Origin: Brevundimonas sp. SL130
GTDB taxonomy: Bacteria; Pseudomonadota; Alphaproteobacteria; Caulobacterales; Caulobacteraceae
Assembly: GCF_026625805.1 (NCBI RefSeq)
Contig: NZ_CP113064.1
Coordinates: forward strand, 62,001-126,000
Direction: 5' to 3'
Length of the DNA stretch: 64,000 bases
The notes beneath the pieces were generated by a model, which ran no database searches, was not told the DNA's origin, and was given only the letters and a program-made list of their open reading frames with translations. Position numbers and translations under genes: made by a program. Positions 1-7,972 of the stretch are shown piece after piece (position 1 is the first letter of the stretch; each line of letters begins with the position of its first letter).

Positions 1-151
1 AGCTCTGTTTGACGGTGCCGGTCGGCACCGATCCCACAACGCGCGGCTTCAGGCTCAGCGGAGCGCGCGGCCCCGTCTGGGACGGCGCGCCGCCCGGAGT
101 GCCCTGGCCCGAACCCTGGCCTTGGTTGGTCTTGTCGTTTTCGTCGCTCAT
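1..151 (-). CDS. infB: Translation initiation factor IF-2, N-terminal fragment (truncated by window edge)
   Basis: The first 50 codons of a leftward gene start at the ATG at 149-151. The translation begins MSDENDKTNQGQGSGQGTPG and reaches LKPRVVGSVPTGTVKQS. A low-complexity Gly/Gln/Pro stretch followed by a LKPR...G.VKQS block is the usual N-terminus of alphaproteobacterial IF-2, the GTPase that brings initiator tRNA to the 30S subunit. The GTPase domain lies outside the window. It is the fourth gene of the leftward rimP-nusA-ylxR-infB group, 105 bases after ylxR. Identification rests on this short N-terminus plus very strong gene-order support. Confidence 0.9.
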   Translation of the reverse strand, partial: MSDENDKTNQGQGSGQGTPGGAPSQTGPRAPLSLKPRVVGSVPTGTVKQS

Positions 152-256
152 ACGGTCGCTTTAATAGGGCGGAAAATCCCGCCGTCGTCTCAATGCACAT
201 GAACGACCGTGAGCCCGTCTCCGCCCTTGGAGACAGGCCCTCGGCCGCCAAAATCC

Positions 257-931
257 TCAGCTCGCCCCACCTTCATCAAGGTCAGTCGGGGTTGCTCCCG
301 CCGGTCCGTCCCCGTCCCTGGGAAGATCCCAGTGAGAGGGGCGAAGCGGCCGAAATCCAGCCAATCGTTCGACCTCCATGGTCCAACGCTCGGCCCGTCC
401 GCCCGCAAGCAGGACGGCGTGTATCGCATTTTCCAGCCCAAGGGCCAAACTCAAATCGTCCACAGTGAACGCGCCGCAGATTTTCGCGGTCTGATGGCGC
501 GCCAGGGCGAGAATTTTGCCACGCCCGTCGGCCGAGCCGTCGGCGGCCTCGACCACCCAGGCGACCTTGCCGGCGCGCAGATTGGCGGCGGATTTCTCGA
601 AGCCAGAGATAAGCACGCCTTCGCGCCGGGCAAGACCCAGCTGGTCGAGACAGCGCCGGAACAGCAGCCGTTCGACGACATCGGCCAAGTCGGCCGGGGC
701 GATCAGCTTGGTCTTGGCCGAGCGGGTGAAGCCGTTCTTCTTGACCGCCGTCTCGATCGAGGCGCGGCTGGCTTCGACCCACAGGCCGCGGCCGGGCAGT
801 TTCCTGCCCAGGTCGGGAACCACCTGGCCATCGGGCCCGGCGACGAAACGGATCAGGCGAGATTCGTCCATGACCTCGTGAGAGACGAGGTCCCGGCGTT
901 CCCGATCAATCGTTGCGTCGCGCAAGCTCAT
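257..931 (-). CDS. ylxR: YlxR-type RNA-binding protein with C-terminal L7Ae-like domain (DUF448)
   Basis: This 224-residue protein sits between nusA and infB, the standard place for YlxR (DUF448), a small nucleic-acid-binding protein. Residues ~1-85 carry the YlxR core: [19 protein letters not shown], then LPGRGLWVEASRASIETAV and a conserved K..F.R. Residues ~100-190 resemble the L7Ae/YbxF-like second domain often fused to it in alphaproteobacteria (LGLARREGVLISGFEKS). The usual Cys of the RRCI start of YlxR is missing here (RRDLVSHEV). The last ~30 residues are Pro/Gly-rich and probably disordered. The gene starts 18 bases after the nusA stop, so it is surely cotranscribed. Molecular function is only generally known for the family. 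Confidence 0.88.
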   Translation of the reverse strand: MSLRDATIDRERRDLVSHEVMDESRLIRFVAGPDGQVVPDLGRKLPGRGLWVEASRASIETAVKKNGFTRSAKTKLIAPADLADVVERLLFRRCLDQLGLARREGVLISGFEKSAANLRAGKVAWVVEAADGSADGRGKILALARHQTAKICGAFTVDDLSLALGLENAIHAVLLAGGRAERWTMEVERLAGFRPLRPSHWDLPRDGDGPAGATPTDLDEGGAS

Positions 932-949
932 ATGTGGCCAGGTCTCCCA

Positions 950-2713
950 TCACGCGTTCGACGGTTCGGAGGCGTCCTCGGCGAGGACCTCCGTATCGTC
1001 GGAAGCATCGTCGGAACCGTCGGCGTCCGCTTCGGTTTCAGCGGGCGCGTCGCCGAACACCTGGTCCGGGTCGTATTCGCCGTCGGCGAAGTCTTCCTCG
1101 GCCTCTTCCGGCGCAGGCTGCGGCAGTTCCGAGGCGTCGATCCAGCCGGCGGCCACACGGGCCTGGAGGATCAGCATTTCGGCGTCTTCCTGGGCCAGGT
1201 TGAAGCTTTCCAGCACGCCCGGGACCTTGACCCGTTCGCCGTTCTTCACTTCGTAGCCGCCGCGGATTTCGTCGGTGGCCAGGTCGGCCAGATCCTCGAC
1301 GGTCTTGACCCCGCCCTGACCCAGGGCGACGGCCATGGCCAGGGTCACGCCCGGCACCTGCAACACGCCGTCCTCGACGCCCAGTTCGACGCGCTTGGCG
1401 TCCAGCTCGGCGGCCTTGCGGTCCAGGAAGTCACGGGCGCGGGCCTGCAACTCTTCGGCGGTCTCCTCGTCGAAGCCTTCGATTTCCGAAACTTCATAGG
1501 GGTCGACATAGGCCAGGTCTTCCACCGTGGCGAAGCCTTCGGTGACCAGCAGCTGGGCGATGACCTCGTCCACGTCCAGGGCTTCCTGGAACAGGCCGGT
1601 GCGCTCGCTGAACTCGCGCTGGCGACGCTCAGAATCCTGGGACTCGGTGATGATGTCGATCTGCCAGCCGGTCAGCTGGCTGGCCAGGCGCACGTTCTGG
1701 CCGCGACGGCCGATGGCCAGCGACAGCTGTTCATCGGGCACGACCACTTCCACGCGGCCGGCTTCTTCGTCGAGCACGACCTTGGAGACTTCGGCCGGGG
1801 CCAGGGCGTTGACGATGAAGGTGGGCTCGTCCGGGTTCCACTGGATGATGTCGATCTTCTCGCCTTGCAGTTCGGCGACGACCGCCTGAACCCGCGAGCC
1901 GCGCATGCCGACGCAGGCGCCGACGGGATCGATGGAGCTGTCGTTCGACAGGACGGCCATCTTGGCGCGCGAGCCCGAGTCACGCGCAGCGGCGCGGATC
2001 TCGATCACGCCGTCATAGACTTCCGGCACTTCCTGGGCGAACAGCTTGGCCATGAAGCCGGGGTGGGCGCGCGACAGCATGACCTGCGGGCCCTTGGCCT
2101 CGGGCCGGACGTCGTAGATGTAGGTGCGGATCCGGTCGCCGATGTTGAACACTTCGCGCGGGATGGACTGGTCGCGGCGCATGACGCCCTCGCCCCGGCC
2201 CAGGTCGACGATGGTGTTGCCGTATTCGACGCGCTTGACCGTGCCGTTGACGATCTCGCCGACGCGATCCTTGAACTCTTCGTACTGGTTGGCGCGCTCG
2301 GCCTCGCGGACCTTGCCGGTCACGACCTGGCGGGCCATCTGGGTCTGGACGCGGCCGAACTCGAACGGCGGCAGGGTCTCGACATATTCCTTGCCGACGA
2401 CGGCTTCCGGATCGCGCTTGGAGGCGTCGGTCAGGCGCACCATGGCGCTGTCGTTGAACTCTTCCAGCTCGTCTTCCGGCTGCCAGTCGTCCTCGACGAT
2501 GGTGACGTGACGGGTCAGGGCCAGTTCGCCGGTCTTGTGGTCGATCTTGGCGCGGATGTCGTGATGGGCGCCGTAACGCGACTTGGCGCCCTTCTGGATC
2601 GCTTCTTCAATCGCCTCGATGACGACTTCGCGCTCGATGTTCTTTTCGCGGGCCACGGCCTCGGCGATCTGCAGCAGTTCGAGGCGGTTGGCGGAAATAC
2701 CGGTGACGGCCAT
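950..2713 (-). CDS. nusA: Transcription termination/antitermination factor NusA
   Basis: The 587-residue product is a full-length proteobacterial NusA, which binds RNA polymerase and nascent RNA and modulates pausing, termination and antitermination. The RNAP-binding N-terminal domain covers ~1-125 ([19 protein letters not shown]), an S1 domain follows (~135-200, [17 protein letters not shown]), then two KH domains (~205-345; [15 protein letters not shown] and [14 protein letters not shown]). Two helix-hairpin-helix-like acidic repeats lie at ~350-500, and a very acidic tail ends the protein. The ATG at 2711-2713 shares one base with the rimP stop, implying translational coupling. In many bacteria NusA autoregulates this operon, which is relevant to the hairpin ahead of rimP. 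Confidence 0.98.
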   Translation of the reverse strand: MAVTGISANRLELLQIAEAVAREKNIEREVVIEAIEEAIQKGAKSRYGAHHDIRAKIDHKTGELALTRHVTIVEDDWQPEDELEEFNDSAMVRLTDASKRDPEAVVGKEYVETLPPFEFGRVQTQMARQVVTGKVREAERANQYEEFKDRVGEIVNGTVKRVEYGNTIVDLGRGEGVMRRDQSIPREVFNIGDRIRTYIYDVRPEAKGPQVMLSRAHPGFMAKLFAQEVPEVYDGVIEIRAAARDSGSRAKMAVLSNDSSIDPVGACVGMRGSRVQAVVAELQGEKIDIIQWNPDEPTFIVNALAPAEVSKVVLDEEAGRVEVVVPDEQLSLAIGRRGQNVRLASQLTGWQIDIITESQDSERRQREFSERTGLFQEALDVDEVIAQLLVTEGFATVEDLAYVDPYEVSEIEGFDEETAEELQARARDFLDRKAAELDAKRVELGVEDGVLQVPGVTLAMAVALGQGGVKTVEDLADLATDEIRGGYEVKNGERVKVPGVLESFNLAQEDAEMLILQARVAAGWIDASELPQPAPEEAEEDFADGEYDPDQVFGDAPAETEADADGSDDASDDTEVLAEDASEPSNA

Positions 2714-3339
2714 CAGGCGTTGTCCTCAGAAGGGGTCGTGGTGTCGGTTGTGTCTTCGGCGGCCCCGTCCTCGGGAGTGCCTTCGGGCAGGCCGTCGTCT
2801 TCAGGTTCGCCCCGCGCGGCGCGAATGGCGGCGCCCCGTTTCATCAGGGCGTCGGTCAGGACCAGTTTCGCATCGCTCAACCAGTCGAAAGGGATCAGTG
2901 CGGTCTCTTCTTCGCCGTCCAGGTCGACCAGGACGTTTCCGTCCTCATAGCCAGCCAGCACGCCCTTGAACCGCTTGCGGCCCTCGATCATCCGGTCCGT
3001 CTCCAGCCGCGCCTCCTCGCCCTCGAACAGATCGAAGTCGATGGGACGGGTCAGGGGCCGGTCGATGCCGGGCGACGAGACTTCCAGCATATATTCGCCG
3101 GCGATGGGGTCGGCGGCGTCGAACACCTCCGACACGGCGCGGCTCAGCTTGGCGCACTGCTCGACCGAGATGTCGCGGTCGGACGGGCGTTCGGCCATGA
3201 TTTGCAGACGCTGGCGCTTGGAGCCGGTCATCAGGCGGACGCGCACGATCTCGAGACCGAGCGACTCCGCGATGGGGTCGATCAGCTCCAGCAGTTGGCG
3301 GTCCTGGGCGGTTCTTGCGCGCAAGCGGCGATTATCCAA
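2713..3339 (-). CDS. rimP: Ribosome maturation factor RimP
   Basis: RimP is needed for 30S subunit maturation. The 208-residue product has the family core: [20 protein letters not shown] at the N-terminus, [20 protein letters not shown], the signature [14 protein letters not shown] at ~100-115, and a C-terminal SH3-like domain ([19 protein letters not shown]). A disordered acidic, Thr-rich tail of ~45 residues is longer than in enterobacterial RimP (~150 residues). The only plausible start giving the full N-terminus is TTG at 3337-3339; no ATG or GTG is suitably placed. A GC-rich hairpin with a T-rich tail ends only a few bases upstream of this TTG, which is unusual (listed separately). RimP is first in the rimP-nusA-ylxR-infB group. 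Confidence 0.95.
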   Translation of the reverse strand: MDNRRLRARTAQDRQLLELIDPIAESLGLEIVRVRLMTGSKRQRLQIMAERPSDRDISVEQCAKLSRAVSEVFDAADPIAGEYMLEVSSPGIDRPLTRPIDFDLFEGEEARLETDRMIEGRKRFKGVLAGYEDGNVLVDLDGEEETALIPFDWLSDAKLVLTDALMKRGAAIRAARGEPEDDGLPEGTPEDGAAEDTTDTTTPSEDNA

Positions 3340-3372
3340 AACAAAAGCGGCGGTCCGTCCGGGCCGCCGCTT
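3337..3372 (-). promoter_or_regulatory. Terminator-like hairpin abutting the rimP start codon (possible attenuator)
   Basis: Read leftward, AAGCGGCGG (3372-3364) pairs perfectly with CCGCCGCTT (3353-3345), extended by three more pairs including one G-U, with a 4-base loop. It is followed directly by TTGTTTTG, so it looks like an intrinsic terminator. That tail runs into the rimP TTG start at 3339. A promoter between hairpin and start is not possible unless the message is leaderless, so the operon is probably transcribed through this structure. That would suit attenuation, for example NusA autoregulation. The alternative is that it simply ends the upstream brnA transcript. Confidence 0.6.
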
Positions 3373-3458
3373 GGAACGACGCCGTTGGACGCCGGTCTAA
3401 CGATGTGGAGGGCCGTATAGGCGTTTCACATTCGCTTGTCAGCCCTTTTCGCAGAAGG

Positions 3459-3737
3459 TCATGCGTCGACGGCCTTTCGCAGCAGCTCATTGATCCGCGC
3501 CTGCCAGCCGGGACCGGAGGCGCGCCACCGGTCCAGCACGTCGCGATCCAGCCTCAGGGACACATGCGCCTTGGTCACGTCCGACTTCGGACGGCCCCGC
3601 GTCAGCGTGCCCGTCGCGGGGCGCACGACCTTGTCGCACTTGCTGATTTCAGCCCGCGCAAACACCTCGGGCGACCAGGGCGGCGCCTCATCGGGATCGT
3701 CCCAGTTCGGCGAGGTAGAAATCTCTTTCCGGGCCAT
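3459..3737 (-). CDS. Orphan BrnA-type antitoxin (ribbon-helix-helix family)
   Basis: The 92-residue protein carries the BrnA antitoxin signature at residues ~45-92: RGRPKSDVTKAHVSLRLDRD, then VLDRWRASGPGWQARINELL. BrnA proteins bind DNA as dimers through this ribbon-helix-helix segment, neutralise the RNase toxin BrnT and repress their own operon. The N-terminal ~40 residues (PNWDDPDEAPPWSPEVFARA) match the usual toxin-binding part. The brnT gene, normally directly upstream and overlapping, is absent: only 58 bases separate this start from the DUF1993 gene and they encode nothing comparable. It is therefore an orphan, perhaps a domesticated regulator or a remnant. The ATG is at 3735-3737. Confidence 0.82.
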   Translation of the reverse strand: MARKEISTSPNWDDPDEAPPWSPEVFARAEISKCDKVVRPATGTLTRGRPKSDVTKAHVSLRLDRDVLDRWRASGPGWQARINELLRKAVDA

Positions 3738-3795
3738 TGCACTTCCTCATGGAGATGATGTGGCGTCGAGCAGGTCCATCCTGCCGGGGAGCGCC

Positions 3796-4299
3796 TCAGA
3801 TCAGCGCCAGCCGCCCCAGATAATCCATCTTGTTCAACGGCACGCCTTCCTGGCGCAGGATGGCGTAGGCGGTCGTGACGTGGAAATGGAAATTGGGCAG
3901 GACGAAGCTGGTCAGATAGCCCAGGCCGTCGAAATTCATCTCGCGGCTGGGCGTCTTCAGCGTGACCGGCCGGGTCTCGGCCCCGGCGAAGGCGGCGGGG
4001 TCCACGCTGTCGATGAAGGCCAGGGTGCGGGCGATCCGGTCCTTCAGTTCGGCGAAGGTCGTCTCCGTATCCGCCATGGCCGGGTTGTCCACGCCCGCCA
4101 GCCGCGCCACGGCGCCCTTGGCCGTGTCCGACGCCAGCTGGATCTGGGCGGGCAGAGGCCGCATGTCCTCATGGAGCCGGGCCTGGATCAGGACGGCTTC
4201 GTCAAAGCCCTCCGCCGACGCCTTGTCCAGAAAGCCGGACAGATTGGTCAGGCCGCGCACGAGGATGGGGGCGGCGACGTCGTAGATCGAGAGGGTCAT
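3796..4299 (-). CDS. DUF1993 family protein (DinB-like helical bundle)
   Basis: The 167-residue protein belongs to the DUF1993 family: SIYDVAAPILVRGLTNLSGF at the N-terminus, an early helix LIQARLHEDMRPLPAQIQLA, and a C-terminal block LPNFHFHVTTAYAILRQEGV. DUF1993 proteins are four-helix bundles distantly related to DinB/YfiT putative metal-dependent hydrolases. His residues in LHEDM and FHFHVTTAY are candidate metal ligands. No substrate is known, and the ATG at 4297-4299 gives the family's normal length. It lies leftward between a chemoreceptor gene and the orphan antitoxin with no functional link visible. Confidence 0.85.
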   Translation of the reverse strand: MTLSIYDVAAPILVRGLTNLSGFLDKASAEGFDEAVLIQARLHEDMRPLPAQIQLASDTAKGAVARLAGVDNPAMADTETTFAELKDRIARTLAFIDSVDPAAFAGAETRPVTLKTPSREMNFDGLGYLTSFVLPNFHFHVTTAYAILRQEGVPLNKMDYLGRLALI

Positions 4300-4382
4300 G
4301 CCAGGGTTCCGGCCAGGGCTTTGGTGAAGAGACCTTAGCTGGGCGGTTCATCGCCGCCGCGCCAGCCCCCGCCCTTGCGAAT

Positions 4383-6365
4383 TCAGAACTCTTCCCATCC
4401 GTCGGCCGCCGGCCCCGTCTGGGGCGCCGTCTGGTGCCCCGTCTGGTGCCCCGTCTGGTGCGCTGCCTGGGGCGCCGCCCCGCCGCGACCGACGGTCTTC
4501 ATGGCGGCGGCTGTCGGGCTTGAACGAACCGTCGAGGACGCCGCCCCAGATGACGGATGGGACTCGGCGCGGGCGGGCGTCGCGGGGGCCGTGTCGCCGA
4601 CCTTGAACTGGGCCACCGAGGCCTGAAGCGACTGGGCGTCCTGGGCCAGGGCATGGCTGGCGGCGGTCGATTGCTCGACCATGGCCGCATTCTGCTGGGT
4701 CACCTGGTCCATCTGGCTGACCGCCGTATTGACCTGGGCCAGGCCGATGGCCTGATCCTGGGCCGAGGCGGCGATATCGGCCACCAGACCGTCGATCTCG
4801 GCGACCCGGTCCACGATCCGTTGCAAGGCGTCGCCGGTCTGGCCGACCAGTTTGACGCCCGACCCCACCTGGGTCGTCGAGGTCGAGATCAGGGTCTTGA
4901 TCTCCTTGGCCGCATCGGCCGACCGCTGGGCCAGGGCCCGAACTTCGGAGGCGACGACCGCGAAGCCGCGACCGGCTTCGCCCGCCCGCGCCGCCTCGAC
5001 CCCGGCGTTCAGGGCCAGCAGATTGGTCTGGAAGGCGATTTCGTCGATCACCCCGATGATCTGGCTGATCTCGTTGGACGAGCCCTCGATGGCCCGCATG
5101 GCCTCGACCGCATCCCGCACGATGACGCCCGAGGTCTCGGCGTCGCCCTTGGCCGCCTGGACCACGTCCGAGGCCTGGCGGGCGCCCGAGGCGGTCTTGT
5201 TGACGTTGATCGTAATCTCGTCCAGCGCGGCGGCGGTTTCTTCCAGGGATGCGGCCTGTTGCTCGGTGCGGCGCGCCAGATCGTCCGAGGCCTGGGTGAT
5301 TTCGCCCGCCCCGGAGCGGAGGCCGGCCACATTGCCCAGCACCACGCCGATGGCCTCCTGCAACTGGTCCATGGCCCGATTGAAGTCGTCGCGCAGCTGG
5401 GCGTACTCCGGCGGCAGGTCGCAACAGATGCGATAGGTCAGCTCCCCGTCCGCCAGCCTGGACAGGCCGACGCCGAAGGACCGCACCACCAGCGTCTGTT
5501 GTTCCCGCTCGACCACCTCGCCGGCGGCCTGACGTTCCCGCTCCGCTGTAGCCCGCGCGTCGATCAGATCGGCGTCGGCCTTGCGCTTGGCCTCCGCGGC
5601 GTCGCGGAACACCACCAGGGCGGCGGCCATCTCGCCCAGTTCGTCGCGGCGGCCCGCGCCCGGAATCTCGATCTGCAGTTCGCCCGCCGCCAGGCGGCGC
5701 ATCGTACGCGTCATCGCGTCCAGCGGCGCCGTGACGCCTGTCAGCACGAAACGGGTCGCCGAAATCAGCGTCAGGATCGCCAGCAGACTGATCACCCCCA
5801 TGGCGATCAGCGACAGGCGGGAGGCGTGCTGGGCCGCCACCGCCTCCTCGCGCGCCAGCCGGGCCTCCAGATCGACCAGGGCGCCGATCGCGGCGGTCAG
5901 GGGGTCGATAGCCGGATACAGGGTGTTGTCAGCGAAGTACGCCAGGGCGTCCCGGTCGCCCGACGCCAGTATGGCCTCGAGTTGCGCCGTCACGGCCTCG
6001 GCGCGGGGCAGATTGGCGTTGGCCGTGTCGATCAGGACCTGTTCTTCGGGGGACACGCCGCGACGGGCCTCGAACTCGGCCCAGTTGGCATGGATCAGAT
6101 CCTTGGCCTGTTTGACGCTGTCGATCGCCTGTTGCTGGGTAAAGGCGCCCGAGCGCGCCTTGTGCACCGCGTCGACGATGTTCACGGCGTACATGTCGCT
6201 GACCACCTTCAGCGCCTGGATGGGGGCGACCCGGTCGACGATGATGGTCTGGATGCGCCCCCCGGCCGCCGTGGCGGACAACCAGCTGACCGCCGCGATG
6301 AGGCACAGCGCCGCGCCCATGGCGGCGAGGCCGGCCAGCAAGCGGTTCCTGACAGTGATCTTCAT
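4383..6365 (-). CDS. Methyl-accepting chemotaxis protein with C-terminal pentapeptide
   Basis: A 660-residue transmembrane chemoreceptor that would signal to CheA/CheW. The ATG at 6363-6365 is chosen because [20 protein letters not shown] starts with a typical short cytoplasmic Arg/Lys segment before TM1; an upstream in-frame start adds 12 residues. TM1 spans ~8-32, a periplasmic helical ligand domain ~33-190 follows, then TM2 at ~195-215. A HAMP domain comes next, then a second HAMP-like segment (~310-350). The signalling domain contains the conserved hairpin tip [19 protein letters not shown]. After a Pro/Gln linker with near-perfect HQTG repeats, the protein ends DGWEEF, resembling the CheR/CheB-docking pentapeptide of high-abundance receptors. 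It lies apart from any che operon here. Confidence 0.95.
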   Translation of the reverse strand: MKITVRNRLLAGLAAMGAALCLIAAVSWLSATAAGGRIQTIIVDRVAPIQALKVVSDMYAVNIVDAVHKARSGAFTQQQAIDSVKQAKDLIHANWAEFEARRGVSPEEQVLIDTANANLPRAEAVTAQLEAILASGDRDALAYFADNTLYPAIDPLTAAIGALVDLEARLAREEAVAAQHASRLSLIAMGVISLLAILTLISATRFVLTGVTAPLDAMTRTMRRLAAGELQIEIPGAGRRDELGEMAAALVVFRDAAEAKRKADADLIDARATAERERQAAGEVVEREQQTLVVRSFGVGLSRLADGELTYRICCDLPPEYAQLRDDFNRAMDQLQEAIGVVLGNVAGLRSGAGEITQASDDLARRTEQQAASLEETAAALDEITINVNKTASGARQASDVVQAAKGDAETSGVIVRDAVEAMRAIEGSSNEISQIIGVIDEIAFQTNLLALNAGVEAARAGEAGRGFAVVASEVRALAQRSADAAKEIKTLISTSTTQVGSGVKLVGQTGDALQRIVDRVAEIDGLVADIAASAQDQAIGLAQVNTAVSQMDQVTQQNAAMVEQSTAASHALAQDAQSLQASVAQFKVGDTAPATPARAESHPSSGAASSTVRSSPTAAAMKTVGRGGAAPQAAHQTGHQTGHQTAPQTGPAADGWEEF

Positions 6366-6603
6366 CCGGCGGCCCCAATGTTTAGGAGCCTCAGGGGTCA
6401 CGACCCCGTCTGCACGATGCGACCCTACGCCCCGCCCAAGGGGCGTCGCTCAAAGAGCGGGGAGAGAGGTTCCACTGCGCGAACAGGCGACGCCTGAAGC
6501 TGGAGCCAATTTATGGTTTCCAAATCGCGACGAAGTGTAAACCGCGAGGTACGGCACACTACATACCAACGTTCTTCCGAAGCGCCCGCCGCAACCGATT
6601 ACG

Positions 6604-7305
6604 TCAGTCTGTTCGCCGGAATTCCAGGAAGATCGGCACGGTGTCGCCCAGCCGCTTCTCTTCATAGCGGGTGATCACATGATCGGCCGGCGGAACGAAC
6701 CAGTCCTGGTCCGCCGCCCCGATCCGCGCCAGCCCCGGCGTGCGCGCCAGCCGCTCCAGTGCCCATTCGGCATAGTCGCGCCAGTCGGTGACGAACCGCA
6801 GCGTGCCGCCGGGCTTCAGGATGCGGGCGAAGGCCTGGGCCGTCTCGTCCTGCAACAGGCGGCGTTTGTTGTGCCGCGCCTTGTGCCAGGGATCGGGAAA
6901 CAGGATCAGCACCCGGTCCACCGAGGCGTCCGGCAGGGCGTCGACCAGGTCGCGCGCATCGTCGGCGTGGATGCGGACATTCTTCAGCCCGGCCTCCTCG
7001 ACGTGACGCAGGGCCGAGGCGACCCCGTTCAGAAAGGGCTCGCAGCCGATCACCAGAGCGTCGGGCCGCGTCGCCGCCTGGGCCGCCATATGTTCGCCGC
7101 CGCCGAAACCGATCTCCAGCCACACCTCGGCCGCCTCGGGCATCATCGCCTTGGGGTCCAGCGGACCGGCCTTGGGATCGGGCACGGCGATCTGGGGCAG
7201 CAGGGTCTCCATCAGCGCCGCCTGCCGCGGCTTGATCGGCCGCGCCTTGATCCGGCCGAACGACCGCAGGGGCCGGTCGAGATGGGGGTTTTCGTCGTCG
7301 CTCAT
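6604..7305 (-). CDS. trmB: tRNA (guanine-N7)-methyltransferase TrmB
   Basis: TrmB methylates G46 in tRNA variable loops using SAM. The product from the ATG at 7303-7305 (MSDDENPHLDRPLRSFGRIK) is 233 residues; an upstream in-frame start would add 14 residues with no support. Motifs seen are the SAM site VWLEIGFGGGEHMAAQA (~70), ALVIGCEPFLNGVASAL, the acidic DDARD, the family hallmark LFPDPWHKARHNKRRL (~150), and the C-terminal TRYEEKRL for substrate binding. trmB is often near metK and rimP in Caulobacterales; here a receptor, DUF1993 and brnA gene intervene before rimP, suggesting insertion. The downstream ~200 bases have no gene. Confidence 0.96.
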   Translation of the reverse strand: MSDDENPHLDRPLRSFGRIKARPIKPRQAALMETLLPQIAVPDPKAGPLDPKAMMPEAAEVWLEIGFGGGEHMAAQAATRPDALVIGCEPFLNGVASALRHVEEAGLKNVRIHADDARDLVDALPDASVDRVLILFPDPWHKARHNKRRLLQDETAQAFARILKPGGTLRFVTDWRDYAEWALERLARTPGLARIGAADQDWFVPPADHVITRYEEKRLGDTVPIFLEFRRTD

Positions 7306-7349
7306 GCGCGTGCCGTTAGCGGTCAGGGAAACGCGCGTCCAGAACATCT

Positions 7350-7415
7350 CACCTCCCCGTTCGCGAAGGCGAATGGGGAGGACAGGTCGCGCCAGCGACC
7401 AGGAGGGGGCGACTC
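7350..7415. repeat. Left inverted repeat framing the DUF559 gene
   Basis: About 65 bases made of two hairpins. The outer one pairs CCTCCCC with GGGGAGG around TTCGCGAAGGCGAA; the inner one pairs GGTCGC with GCGACC. It ends in a GGGGGCGACTC edge. Its reverse complement recurs almost base for base at 7784-7848, with paired compensatory changes in the inner stem. The DUF559 stop codon lies 5 bases beyond its inner edge. Related sequences occur at 30870-31042 and 32960-33082. Confidence 0.85.
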
Positions 7416-7419
7416 CGCC

Positions 7420-7782
7420 CTATCCCGCGTCTCGTCGCGCGCGCACCACCGTCAGAATGAAGCCAAGTACCCCCTCGAGTTCGTCTTTCACATGGATCGC
7501 TCGCACGCGGACAACCTTCACGCCGCGCTCGCCCAGCCACGCCGTCCGTCGCTGGTCGTGAGCGGCCTGTTCCGGCTGATCATGAACCGCGCCGTCCACC
7601 TCGACCGCCAGTTTCGCCTCGGCGCAGTAAAAATCGAGAATATACGGACCGATCGGATGCTGCCGACGGAACTTGCAGCCGTTCAGGCGTCCAGCTCGCA
7701 ACGCATTCCAAAGCCGGGCTTCCGGCGGAGTCATTAAACGGCGAAAAGCCTTCGCCCGTTTGAAGCTCAGACCGTCAGCCAC
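7420..7782 (-). CDS. DUF559 / Vsr-like endonuclease-fold protein inside an inverted-repeat unit
   Basis: The 120-residue DUF559 protein has a PD-(D/E)XK nuclease fold related to Vsr mismatch endonucleases. Visible motifs are RRLMTPPEARLWNALR (N-terminal helix), FRRQHPIGPYILDFYC with the first catalytic Asp, LAVEVDGAVHDQ with the Glu-x-Asp pair, and a C-terminal VVRVRAIHV strand; all expected active-site acids are present. The GTG start at 7780-7782 lies 2 bases from the right repeat and the TAG stop 5 bases from the left repeat, so repeats plus gene make one compact 499-bp unit. DUF559 genes are common and of unknown role; the tight repeat association suggests a role in spreading or maintaining the repeats, by analogy with RAYT/REP. 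That role is inference. Confidence 0.85.
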   Translation of the reverse strand: MADGLSFKRAKAFRRLMTPPEARLWNALRAGRLNGCKFRRQHPIGPYILDFYCAEAKLAVEVDGAVHDQPEQAAHDQRRTAWLGERGVKVVRVRAIHVKDELEGVLGFILTVVRARRDAG

Positions 7783-7783
7783 C

Positions 7784-7848
7784 GTCTCGCCCCCTCCTGA
7801 CCGCTGCGCGGTCTGTCCTCCCCATTCGCCTTCGCGAACGGGGAGGTG
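7784..7848. repeat. Right inverted repeat framing the DUF559 gene
   Basis: This is the reverse-complement partner of the repeat at 7350-7415. The outer stem (CCTCCCC...GGGGAGG with TTCGCGAA core) is identical. The inner stem differs on both sides together: GACCGC/GCGGTC here against GGTCGC/GCGACC in the left copy. Such paired changes indicate that the hairpin shape is what is conserved. The next gene starts 125 bases further on. Confidence 0.85.
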
Positions 7849-7972
7849 ATGATCCTATCGCGCCGCCCCCTTGAAAGAACATCGAAATCTTTTGACGCCT
7901 CCGCCGGATGCCCCTCCTATGACGGTCGCAAGACACGTCGGGCTGGCGTGTCAGTGGGGAAAAGGGGATCTG

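Noticed and set aside
209..2950. A 913-codon rightward open frame
   Set aside because: It lies antisense over ylxR, nusA and part of rimP and results from high GC codon bias; the leftward genes have full family motifs.
3738..3795. A brnT toxin remnant upstream of the brnA-type gene
   Set aside because: Only 58 bases are available and no BrnT-like residues are encoded in any frame.
4557..6497. A 646-codon rightward open frame
   Set aside because: Antisense shadow of the chemoreceptor gene; composition is Gly/Arg/His-rich with no family resemblance.
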